64,000 nucleotides of DNA, taken from positions 18,220,001-18,284,000 of the forward strand of contig NC_061771.1 in the NCBI RefSeq assembly GCF_022458985.1, in the 5' to 3' direction. This document shows, piece after piece, positions 11,703 to 24,700 of this stretch (position 1 is its first letter; each line of letters begins with the position of its first letter). This stretch comes from Mugil cephalus. Taxonomy: Eukaryota; Chordata; Actinopteri; Mugiliformes; Mugilidae. A model generated the notes under the pieces. The model was not told where the DNA came from, searched no databases, and saw only the letters and a list, made by a program, of their open reading frames with translations. Both the position numbers and the translations under genes were made by a program.

Positions 11703-14700
11703 AACATATATACGGACCAGAAAGAGAGGAAAGGTGAGAGGACAAGTCTGACTACAGCCACTACAGCGGAGACGAAGGGTCAGGACAGGATCAAATATAA
11801 GAATGAAGGAGGAACAGAAAGAACGAGCTGGAGCTGCTCAGGGATACTCACAGTCACACTGCTCTCCTCGAGTCCTTCTGTGGAACCGGACACACAGAAA
11901 ATAATCACAACTGAATACAGAATATCTGCAGGAGAAATGATGCTGTAATAATAGGCTGAGAGGAAAGCAGACTTACCTGTGACAGTGGGAGAATAATCCT
12001 GCATGCTGCTGGGAGGTGCAGTTGGCTGGGCATTGTTTTCCTCCGCTGGTCTCTCATACAAATTACTGGTCGCAACCTGACGGTTAAACATTTAACAAGG
12101 GTTAGTTGGTCAGAAAATAAACCTGTAAACCTGTCCTACGACATCTACTTCTATGATGTTTTTGAGCCAGTTTAGCAGCTGAAATACCTGCAGACAGTTC
12201 TGACAGAAAGACTTTTGTCTTTCTTTGTGCGCTCCAGCCAGTCACATCCCTCATGTAAATTTTTAGTAAAATTAACTTGTAGAAATCTGAAACGTGTTTT
12301 ACATAGGAGACCCGTCACAGGGGAGGTACTGGAAAAGTTTCTGGCTCTACACTGTGGCCAACATGGAGCTGATGGACAGACACATATAACTGACTCTAGC
12401 ATTTTAACTGTCATGTTTAAAGAAAACAAACTGCAACATTTGTTTTAAGAAGTGCTCGCATTAAATTAAAGCAAAAAATTGTGTGATAAACTAGATAAAC
12501 AAATAATTTTTGTTTGAAACTCTCCCCAGTCTGAGTGGCAGAGTCGGACGGTGACCTGCATTCTCCAAATTCAAGAAATTATTAACAATACCATTTGGTT
12601 TCTCTCCTGGATTTAATTTCCTGCTTACACAGCTAAGAGAGTAAGCCGACTCTAAGCAGACTCTAATGTTGATGCTTTTCAGAAAAAACCCAGACAGACA
12701 ATTTATAAAAACAAGACATATTTTCTTCTGTAGTTCAACGTGCAGCGTTAACACACCTTTCCAAACAGTACATATATGATGGCACCAGTATCTATTTTTT
12801 CTCTCCAACTACTGCTTTCAAGTGACTTTTCTTGACTATAGAGATATACAGCGCTCAGCCACTACATTATGACCACTGACAGGAGAAGTGGATAATATTT
12901 AAACCATCTTGAGACAATTCAGTGTTCTGCTGGGAAACTTTTGGACCTGACATTCGTGTTGATGTTACTTAGACATGTAACACACACCTACACCAGACCA
13001 GACACCCCCACCCCATAGCAATGACACTCCTTAATGGCAGCAGCCATCCACAGCAGGATGCAGCCTGATGCAGGTACACACACAAAAACAGGAAAAAAAA
13101 ACATGACCTGGCCTACAAATTCACTACGTCCCAAACTGATCAAGTATCTGTGGGATGATCCACAGAGGCCCCTCCCCTCAACCCATAGGACCCAAAGGCC
13201 CCCCACTAATAACATTGTGTTACCAGGACACCACAGGACACTCTCAGAAGACCCATGTCCATTCTCTGATGAGTCACAACTGTTTTGAGGTACAAGAGGA
13301 GACCTACACAATATTATTAAGGTGGTCATAATGTTATGCCTGGTCGGTGAGAAGGATACAAGGTCTTGTTCTGTAACAAGTCCCTTGCATATATTACCTG
13401 TCCGTTGCTTTGGCTTTCTGGGTGAAGCGGCTCTATGTGTGTCTGCGTGAGCTCTGTCACGATAGTTGTTGTGATGATACAGTTCCGTCCTCCGATCAGG
13501 GAGCTGATGGCAGAGCCTGAAGACGCGGCCGGTTTCTCTTTCTGCGGAGGCGGCAGCTGCTCCGCTGTCTCTGGAGATTTCGCAGCCTCCACAGGTTGAA
13601 CATCTTCCTCCGTCTGTTTGGAGGAAACAGCTTTGACCTCCAGCGGGGAGTCCCGATGGGAGGGAGGCGGAGTGGAAACAGTTAAATCCTCCACCGCTTC
13701 TCCGTTCACTCGCACCAGCCCGTCCATCTGAGTGGGACAGAAATAGACGTTACAGTTTTCTTCATGCTTAAAATTGTTGCATTTATTAGAAGTGCATGTT
13801 AATAAACTCCATAATGTTCTCGATGTATAGTAGTTAGAAATCAATCAGTACACATTTATATTAGCTTAAAACAAATATAGGGTAGGATTAGAGTCATAAT
13901 GTGGTCTCTGTGTGAAAACTGTAAAGCTTCTTACTGAAAGTGGATGGATGAGATCGTTATGTGTCTACTACAGTTTTTAGATATGATAAACACACAGCCC
14001 TGTCTAGCTCAGTGGATATTTAAAGGATTAGTTTCTACTGAGGTAAAAACACCTCTCCACTGTGTTTTTCAACAAATGCCTTAAGATGCATTTCCCTTTT
14101 TTGATGAAAGCTGAGACATTGTCCCTTTTCAACACAGAGAACTAACAAAGGTTTTGATGACTTATCTTGAGGGAGGGAAAGAAATAAAATGGGTAAAACT
14201 TCCTATAGCTATCAGATGATGCTGGCTGTGTGTTGCACACTGAAAGGAGTCCTCACCCTGACTGGTTTGTGTCCAGACATCGTGCTCCTGGGCTGACAGT
14301 AGGGTTTGGCCACCAGCAGGGGGACAGGTCTGGGGGACACAGGTGGAGCCGGGGGGAGTGTGCGTGCAGGCTTTGTGGGTAGAGGTGAGGCGTGTTGGGT
14401 CTGAAGCTGTGCATCTCCTGTAACCACTTGTATTTGAGTGATGCTCTGTGTCGTTACAGACTCTGTCAGCTGGGTCTGTGCCTCGCTCAGATGTAGTGGC
14501 TGTGGTGACACGTTTTGTGAGTCTGTGATGGAGGACGGTGGACTCTCTGGTGGTGGTGGTGGGCTGGTGGAGACGGCAGCTGAGTTCTTTTGTTTATCAG
14601 TTAAGCTTGTATCCGTGTCTTCAGGTTTTGTGTGCTTCTCTTCAGAAACAGTTGATTCTGGTTTGTGCAGATAGTCAGACATCTCATGGTTATCAATAGG

Positions 14701-17700
14701 TAATGTTGGTTTGTGTTCCTCTTCTACAGGTGATGCTGATTTGTGTTCCTTGTCAACAGGTGATGTTGGTTTGTGTTCCTTGTCAACAGGTGATGTTGGT
14801 TTGTGTTCCTTGTCAATAGGTGATGTTGGTTTGTGTTCCTCTTCTACAGGTGATGTTGGTTTGTGTTCTTCTTCTACAGGTGATGTTGGTTTGTGTTCCT
14901 CTTCTACAGGTGATGTTGGTTTGTGTTCCTCTTCAATAGATGATGCTGGTTTGTGTTCTTCTTCAACAGGTGATGTTGGTTTGTGTTCCTTTTCGTCAGG
15001 TGAAGTTTCGTTGTGTTCCTTTTCATCGGGTGATGTCAGCTCGTGTTCCTGGTCCACCTGGTTTAGGTCCTGTTTGGGTTTCGCGGTGGATCTGGGCAGT
15101 TTGAGGCTGTCCAGTGTGGCATCACTGATGGTGAAGCGTAGAGCGTAACGCTGTAAAACCAAGGCTGCCTCCTCTGGAGTCGCTGCGTTTCTGTAGGCTA
15201 TACACAGCTCTGCTTCTCTGCGCTCCCTTGAAAAGAAGAGACACAAATCATTTTGTGTTTGTCGTCATGATGTTCTGTCAGAGATCATAAAAAAAAAGAT
15301 AAAAAATGGCCTCAGTATCATTCTTACTTCTCCTCCACGATCTCTTTGTACGTCTTGATGCTTTTCCTCTTGTTTCCTTCACCTCCCTCATCCTTCATCC
15401 TTTTCTCCATCCTCTTCCTCTCTTCCTCTTTCTTTATTAGATCCTGTGACGCACTGCGGCGGCGGTTCTTCCAGCGAACCAGGTCCTGTCACAGGTACAC
15501 ACAACGTTAATTCCTATTGTTACAACAATCGGACCTCACTCTATTTTAATAGTTCCTTACGCTTTGCCAGTGATCCTCTTCTTCCTGAAAGTTGTTGAAC
15601 TGCTCGTGCATGCGTTCGTGTCGTGATTGGCTCAGCGATGGTAAGTGCCCCACTTCATCCTCGTTGTTCATATCACCCAGACTCACACTTCTAGAAAAAC
15701 ATGAAACACATGTATACATTACTGCAACACCATAAATAGTTACTTTCCTCAACTTGTCTTTGTGTGAAAAAACTAATTAATTACAATCAATACTTCAACA
15801 TAAAAACATGCAAACTGTGATTGAAAAACTACTACACGCTACATGATAGAAAATCATGGACAAAAAAACATGAACAGAGGACATAAAGATTATCTGCTAT
15901 GAGATAAACACATGCTGGAAGGCATACACAACAAGTTATCCTTTCTTTTTATAGTGGATTTGTATTAGTTGTGTATGTCTTGTTCCACATCTCTATACTG
16001 TTCAAAACAAAATGTCTCTGAAGCTAAAAACGAATCACAAAAGAAATAAACGGGCACAGAACAAACATAGCTCACTTATTTTCACCAACACATTAATTCA
16101 AGCCAGGTCTACATTGCTGGGTCTTTGACCATTTGTGTGTTCTGTTGTGCACAGGATATGTTTTTCATGCAGGCGCTCATTCAGATCAACCCTTAGAGAC
16201 TTACTCTGTGTCCTCAGACATAAAAGCAACTCGTCGGCTCATCCTAAAACAACAACAGAGGTGAGCGAATGAGAGGAGGGATTGTGGGAGGGGGTGTGTG
16301 TGATGCAGGAGACTACACAGTTAATAACATAATAACATAATAGAGTCATTGTCATTAAATCTTAGGATGGGATGAAGACACACGAGAAAGGAGTTCATTG
16401 GGCATCTCACATCATTGGAGGTAGCTCATCGTCCTCCAGCCAGAAGGGTTTCTCTTGTTTCTCATTGATTTCTGTCTTTTTCTCCTCTACCTCAACTCTT
16501 TCCTCAACCCTCTTTTTTTCCAGCTCTACCTCCACTCTACAGGTCTGGGCAGCAGCAACAGCAGCAGCAGCAACGGGTGGAGGAATGAGTGGAGGAGAAG
16601 ATGGAGGTTCAGCCACCAGTGTGACGGTAGCATTAGGGGTCAGCATCTCCCCCATTTGGTGCTTCTCCTCCGTGGGCAGCTTCTCTCTCAGCCCTGCACG
16701 GGAGGGGCCGGTTGGGGCTTTGGAGGTCGGGACATGAGCTTCTGCAGCCACGGTAACAATGTTGCTGAAACATCGATCCAGTAACAATGGGGCAAGATTA
16801 ACAGAAAATACGCTTAAAAGGTCAAATCAAAACTGTTTCACGGTTGACGACTGCTGATCTGCTCTGACGTGGCCAGAAAGGGCTGAAACAGTCATCTCAC
16901 CATAAGGTTAAAACTACGTCCTCCTTCTCATGGTATCTTATTATGCACATGGTTTTGGTTTGTAACAGATGAGTGTGAATGAATGTCTCTGAAATGTCAT
17001 CCTCCAGCTCATTACAATGGAGGTTAACAGATTGTTGCCTGTGGCCACTAAAATGTTGTTAATGTAGATAGTAATTACTTAATGAACTGAATAAATAGTG
17101 CAAACCCTATCTGGTTACATGCTAAAGTAATTGCAGGAACAACTGTGATTGATTATTGGCCATCATCATTAATTTGTTGTCCACTCGTCCACTGCCGAGC
17201 AGAAATTAAACATGCTAACTCCTGAGGGACGGATATGTCTCCTAGGAAGTGAAATACCCAGCTGTGTCCATAATCAACTGTGTCTTTCTGCACAGTGACA
17301 ACCAGAGAGATAAACCCTTTCACACACACTTGCTTTATCCAATTATCACGCTCCATTTTCTTGTGCAAACTTGAAATCACCGTAAGATAGTTTTCTAATA
17401 ATGTTCTCAGGAAGAAATGTAGAGACAGTGTTCAGCTGGTGGTGTGTTGTGTAACCTAGATGCCTCTATTCACACCACAGCACATGGAAAAGCGTGAAAT
17501 TCAAGTGTGAGATCTATGATGAGAATATTTATACGACTAGGGTTAAACAGGATTATACTAAATTAACCATGAAACATTAAACAAACCTGATTTTCGGTAA
17601 CCTTTTAAGTAAAACGAGTAAATCAGCCCTTTGAGAAAACACTTACTTGAGAGCAGAACAGCAGTAATGTAGGAACATATGCTACTGAGATCTGATTTAC

Positions 17701-20700
17701 ACTCAACAAATCACAAATGACAGTTATATCGAACCACGGAAGTCATGCCAAACAAAGCCAAAGATTAGTCCAAACGAGCACAAACCGAGTCAAGTCACGT
17801 GAGAAACAGAACTGCAGGAATCTGACCACAACAGCAAATCTGCCACATCAGGCATCCAGCTGCAAGTGTTCACACATGCTGCTGCTGGGATCCGACCAAA
17901 AACGATGACACAGTCAAGTCAGGATCGACTCTAAATCACCACAGAAACCTGCTGATGTTAGTACTTCAAGCCTTGTTAGATAAGATCTTGATTAGTTTCA
18001 GTCGTTGGCCAACACCGCAATCTCTTTTTCACTCAAACACAGTAAATACCTTTCACTCTCCACCTTCTCTGTGACTTTAGGTCTGCTGTGAAGCGGCTTC
18101 ATTGCAGACACTGGACTGACTGTGTATTTGACAGATCCAGGTAAAGGCAGGAACTGATTGAAACCCTGATTTGTTCTTGGTGCACTTGCTTTGTTGAACA
18201 ACCTGGTTCGTCGAGCCATCATGTCATCCTTCTCCGGGTCAGGCACCGGCTCATTTTCATCATACTCATCCTCATCATTATCGTATTCACGTTCGTTGCG
18301 AGACGTTGCTCTGACCACCGTTGTCTCAAGCTGCTGTTGAGGCGTTTCCATGGGAATTTTAGGCTGCTGATCCTCCGCTCTGTGACAGAAAGTCCTACAA
18401 TTTAAATAACTAAACATTGAGCTGGAGAATCTCTCTGAAGATGCAAAGCACACCGAGCCTGTTAGTGCCCCCTGCACCCTCCAAACCAAATCTCAGCCCA
18501 CCTGACATTGAGTTTCTTGCTCCTGTCTGACTGCACTTCCTTTTTGTTCCGCGGAGCAGCATCTGTCGTGACCTCCCCTTGGATGCAGCGCTTGGAGCCG
18601 GGCAGAGGCAGGAAACGGTTGTAAATCCCCGGTGCAGAGATTTGTTTATGGAAAACCCCCGTCCTCCTTGCCATCATATCATCTTTCTGAAGATCCGGGA
18701 TTCTCTCTTCTTCCTCATCGTCATCCTCCTCCTCCTCCGCTGCTCTCTGCTCATACTGAGCCAAACGAGCATCTATTTCAGCGGGAGTCGGGGGGGCGTC
18801 AGGTGTCCGGGGTGGGAGCTCAGCAGAGGTAGGGGCGGTCTGATCAGGGTCAGCTCCGTCTACCTGGCTGTTAGGAGTATTTTATATAGCTCAAAGCAAA
18901 GCAACAAAGACGGAAAACTGTAACAACAGCTGTAAAATCCAGGCATGGACATGCAGAGAAGCAGGAGTACAGAAGAAGAATTGTAAATTAAATAAAAACT
19001 AAGTGTTAGAAAAGACACACAATATATCTACAAAATAAGAAACTGTTTAGTTTATTATTACTCACGAGTGCGGCCTGGATTTTTAAAAAACAATATTTGA
19101 GGTGGGAGTTGCAAAAAAAGTTTTATATAAATAATGCACACTGGCATAATTTCAATAGATGATGTAAACACCAGGGCAACAGTGTTGCTGCAATTCCTTG
19201 TTATTCACACAAACATGCCAATACTGACACATCTGCAACAAGCGACTATCGGCTGATGTATCTGCTGCCTGGCAGATATATCTTGCAGCAGTATGTACAT
19301 GCATGTGTGTGTCTGTGTCCTACTTCCTACTGAAACTACAAGCAAATCAGGACAAAGCAGGGAACTGCATTCAAACTAACTAATGCACTAAATTGAATCA
19401 AAATGTAAATCACTTTCTAAATGACATTGACAAGCAACTCAGTTAAATAACTTAACAAATAATGCAACAGAGCAGCAGCTATTGCTCCTCAGCACAAACG
19501 CAGGCACTAACTTAGGATCTGAGACACTACAGCCTGAGTTGTCTTGTACTTGGCCTCGTCCATACCTGCGTTCCCGCTCTGAAAGCTGGGAGCCCAGGCG
19601 AATGGTAGGCATGGCTACGGTTGCCTTGGAAAGGAGTCGTCTAAGCGACTCCGTCTCTTCCCCTTCACTTGACATGAGTGTGCCTATAGGCTTCTCAATC
19701 TCAGTCACGCCCCCAAAGGTCACAACTTTGCTGTGACCTCGTCCAGCCTTTGCTGATCCGCTGAAAGGACCTCCATAATTTTTCTCCAGACAATCCTGAC
19801 ACACAGGGGCCGGGCTAGCCTCACTGTAGATACAGTCTCACAAATGAAGACAGGGCCCACGAACGAAAAAAAAACAAAACACACACAGTCACAAACCGAC
19901 ACAGCCAAAACAGTCAGCAAACAACCAGGGGGGAAAAGAAACAGGGTGGAAAAGAAATCATGAGCAACGGCGGACAAGAGGACAGATTGTGAAAACAAAA
20001 GAAGGATGAGGTGGAAATTTGGAATGAGGCAGGAAGTATGGTGGACAAAATGGGGACAAAGCATGGTGTTTTGTGTTACGTATGCGCACGCACACACACA
20101 CACATTTGATCTTCTCTAGGTGGCCACATTTTCCTACTCACTGCTGTTCCAAAAGGAAAAACAAAAAAGCCTTTATCCTATCTCATGACATCAGCACAGA
20201 CTGAAAGACAAAGCCGAAGCAGTGCTCACAGCCAACAGTCGCCTCTTTTTTTTTTTTTTTTGGGTCACACACACACACAGACTCTCACACACACCGGCCA
20301 ATTCCCCGCTCTGTCTCAATGCCTGTCAAAGAAGACTGAAGAGGGCTGAGGTGGACAATACCAGGGAGAATAAACAAGCAAAAGAGAACATGGGGAGCAA
20401 CATTGATAGTGAGAGACGTAGTCTAGAGAGACGCAAAGCTCCTTACAAAAAGAACATTTACATCAAGTAACTAACTGTTAGTGGAGGAGAATCGCTCTAT
20501 TTGAATGTCCAGTTAGCTTAGCTTAGCACTAAACAGCTCACTTAACAGCGTAATGTTTGTCATACGAATATTATTAGAAATATATTGACGTGTATTAACA
20601 GAATTCTATCTTTTCATAGGCGTTTTGTGATGAACCCCTCTGGGTCAGGCTAAGTAACGACCCAGAGCATAGGTCTTCAACAGGGGGTCACAAAATTTTT

Positions 20701-23700
20701 GGTTGATTAGACATTTTTGATATATTTTTTAATTTTCCCCCACAAATGTATATTTCTTTAAAAACACATTAAATGAATCCAACATATTTTAGTAAAGAGA
20801 TAAATGGAGGAAGAAGACGTTATCTTTCAGTCTGTATTTCATTCAGCGATACAGGAGCTGTTTCACACAGAGCGTCACTCTAGAACTTGAATAGCTTAAT
20901 ATTGAAAGCAAAGTCATAATGATGATGTATATTTATAAATAGCACCAGGCCAAGTTTAATATAGAACACATATGAGGTCCCTACTTAATCTCTCATCAGT
21001 TTGGGGTCCTTGGCCTGAAAAACATTGAAGACCACTAGTCTAGACTCTATGTCGCTACTTAGCTGTGCCTGGCAAATGTTGCATGTCAGATTTTTAATCT
21101 GTAGTTATATAGTTACACGTTTAGCTAATTGTTTTTTGTGATTGTGGCTCTAGATATTTAAATATTCACATATTCCTATTATTTAGTTTTTCTTTGGTGC
21201 GATACAGCCCATAATATATTCAACCGTAGTGTTTTTTTATTGGTCTTTTTTTTCACTTAACTTAGGTTTGGTACAACAGCACTGAATATTTTATTTTAAT
21301 TGTTTTTTTTTTTCGTATTTCTATTTTTTTTTACCTAACTTCTTCTCACATCTTTTCTGAATTAGTTCCAAATAAACTATTGCAAGAATGGTACTGGGCT
21401 GATTGAATCTAACAGCCACAAGTTAAACCAGTATTTTGTAGTTTAATGAATATTCAACTTGTTAACAGCTGAAATATGACATTAAACAACTCCATCTTCA
21501 AGCCGCTTTTTTCAAAAATTTCAAGATTTCAATAATATCTAGTAAAACCTTGGGTAGTGACATTAACAACGTTTTCTGTGCAGATTAACTTGGTTGCAAA
21601 GATCTGCTGAAGACTGGACCAAAACTAAAAGCGAATGAACTTCCAGACACACACTCATTCTAAACACAGCATCATTAACAAACCACACACAAACCACAGC
21701 AGCATTGTGGTGAACCGCATGTGTGCTGAAACTGAGAGTGTGTGATGGGCACCTTGGTTCAGTCATCTTGAGTCTCTCCCACTTCTGCATATCTGCCCAG
21801 CTCATTGATGAAGACACAAAGCTCATTGGCCCGTCCCTGTGTGGGAGGGGCCTACTCTGGGCCCGCCTACGAGCCAGGTCGTCCTTCTGCTTATTTGGCA
21901 TCACTTTAACCTTCCCCTCTTCTCCCACTTCTTCCTCATCCTCCTCTTCCTCGCGGCGAGGGGCAGAGTTTAGGAAGGGGTTGTCTCTTCGTGTAATGAT
22001 GTCTGGCACTGCTTCCTTTTCACTGTCCGATCACAAAGCCAGTACAGCGACATCGCACGGCACACGTTACCCGTCAAAGTGGAGCACACACACACCACAC
22101 GTGACCACACAACCCAAAGAAAGAAAGAAAGAGCAAGGAAATGAAAAAGAAATTGAGGAGTGAGTTAGTTAAGTGAAATAAAAAGCACACGCGTGGCTAA
22201 CCTGATCTCCTTCTCCTTCTCCTTCTCCTGCAGCGTTTGCTGTGAGGCTCGTCTGATGCCCTCCCAACGCTCTCTGTCTTTGCTGCTACACGAAGGAGGA
22301 GGGACGAACTGATGCACCCTGGGAGCAACAGGGCCTCGTCGGGCCCGTCTGGATGCCAGGTCATCTTTGCGAACATCGGGAACTTTCCGTACCTCTGCCT
22401 CCTCTTCCCCGTCAGAGCAGGAGTCCCAAGCAGATTTCTGAGAGCTCAAAAATTCATTATCACAGCGAAGGATGATGTTCGGGGATGGTGACCGCGGCGC
22501 CTTTTCCTCCGTTGCAGGAGGGCTGGGGTTGGAGACGGGATGGTGTCATTTCAGAGATTAAATGTCCATCATGATGTATTTTGAGCAACGTGCTCAAACG
22601 CAAACGTGCAGGTTTTGATTGACATGCTGTCGAATGCGTCAAGTCTTGCTGGTTAGTCCACATCTTCCATCAGACCATACTATTATGTGCGTGCTTTACA
22701 AAAGAATTTCAAACAAAATCCGACAATCCCATTTCCATCCACCGACACCTCTATCACAACATACAACGACTGACATGGACTAAATCAACCGTCTTTCTCC
22801 CAGTACGCCAGCAATAAAAACCAGTCTCTCCACAAACCACATTCGTCACTCATCATGTAGAAAGACCGATGAGACCAAACCACAGCACCAGTGTAAATGC
22901 AGTAAAGCCGGAAACAAAAAATCATCACAACTTTTTGTTAGTCAAACAAAACCCACGGCAGCAGCAGCCCTCATGTCCGTCCTCCCTGACCTGCTGTATC
23001 GAACGGCAGCAGGAAGGACTTTGATTCCTGCCTTCTCCAGCTTCTGCAACCTCCTCTGCTCCAACACGTCCTGGGTGACCACTTCCTCTTCCTGTTTTGT
23101 TTTTTCCCCATTGTTCTCAAGCGCCCAAGTGACAGTCTTGGGAGTTTTGTGTTGTGGCCCAGTTCTTTTGCCTGGCTCTTGGGGGTGACTGAGGAAGGGT
23201 GTGTGATGTCAAGGAAAGATCATGTATGAGGACATTTGTGTTTTTTTTGCCCATATTCTTTTTTTTTTTTTGTGGAAACTCCTTTACAAATAAAACCATC
23301 ATTGCCACTAGAAATGACTGATTTGTAATGTGTTGGTCATTACCTCCGCTGCTCCCCTTCCTCTGTGTGAGTCTTTCTTCGAGGGGCCGGGATGTAGGAG
23401 CTGACATTGGTCCGGTTAGGAAGAAACTGGTTAAACGGGATGGAGTGTCTCGATTCACCGCTGGCAGTCCGTCTGGCCAACATGTCATCCTTCCGCACAT
23501 CTGGCTTCCTGCTGGGGGCGTCAGCCTCCGAGTCGCTGCCTCGCCCTGGGCAACAAAGAGCAACGGAGCATGAGAGGGAAAAGAACGATGAAGGTTATTT
23601 TTAATTAGACACTCCTTAATAACATCTGCAGAGAACTGACTACTTGAACACAAAGGAGCCAGATACACCTGGTAGCAGCCAACATTTTGTCTTCTCCTGG

Positions 23701-24480
23701 TCGTGTGCTTGTCAATGATTGTTCCCTGTTACACTTTGGTCGTTGTCTCTTAATTTATTTTTTTTCCCCTCAGCCATTCGTCTCTTAAATTCTGTGTAAT
23801 CTTTTATCTGGGCGCTTTTTTTAGTTGGTTTAATTTGATCTATTTATTGTATTTGTTGACCATTTATTCTGCTCTTTTCTGATGTATTTATTCTACTTTT
23901 ATCTGCTCCTATTGTATGTGTATTGTATATACTATATGCAAGCTGTACAAACCAATTGCCCCTGGTGGGATTGATAAAGTTGTCTGAATCTGTCGTCTCA
24001 TAGATTATTAAGGAAGAGTCAACAAAAGCTGAAAAAAAAAAAAAAGCTAAAAAATATTCTAAACTATGAGTTTACAAATCTGCCCACTCCACTGCACAAA
24101 TTTTCCTATTCACATCAGAGGAGGAGTAAAAATAGTAATATTAATACTAATTATTAAAGATAGTCAGGTGTTTCAAGCTCAGCGGGTGTCTATTTGTGAA
24201 ATGTTGTAATGTGATACTTTACAGAAACATCACAAAGTCATCAAATGTGTCACAAATGTGACTACTGAGGAAGCAATTAAATGGTTCAAAACAAAGAAAC
24301 CTAAGGAGAGTCACGTCCATAGTGTTTTGATGTGGCAGCCTACTGACTACAGGGAACATTGGGAGTGATGCTTTCGGCAGCTCTTTCATCACCAGCTGCT
24401 TTTCTTGTCACCCCGCCGCACATATATTGCTCTGACAACATTAAAGACATAAACAGGATGCCTGTGATAGTCCCCCCCTC

Positions 24481-24543
<63 letters not shown>

Positions 24544-24631
24544 ACATTTGACAGGCAGGATGTTGACCTCAGTCTGTTTCTCAGGTCCAAGAGATTGTTA
24601 CTTAGACCAACAGCTGCTGCATCTGGGACAC

Positions 24632-24700
<69 letters not shown>

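Noticed and set aside
14711..15148. Plus-strand 145-codon frame rich in Gly-Leu-Cys-Ser repeats
   Set aside because: It is the antisense shadow of the limch1 decapeptide repeat; a 30-bp array without stops in one frame often leaves others open.
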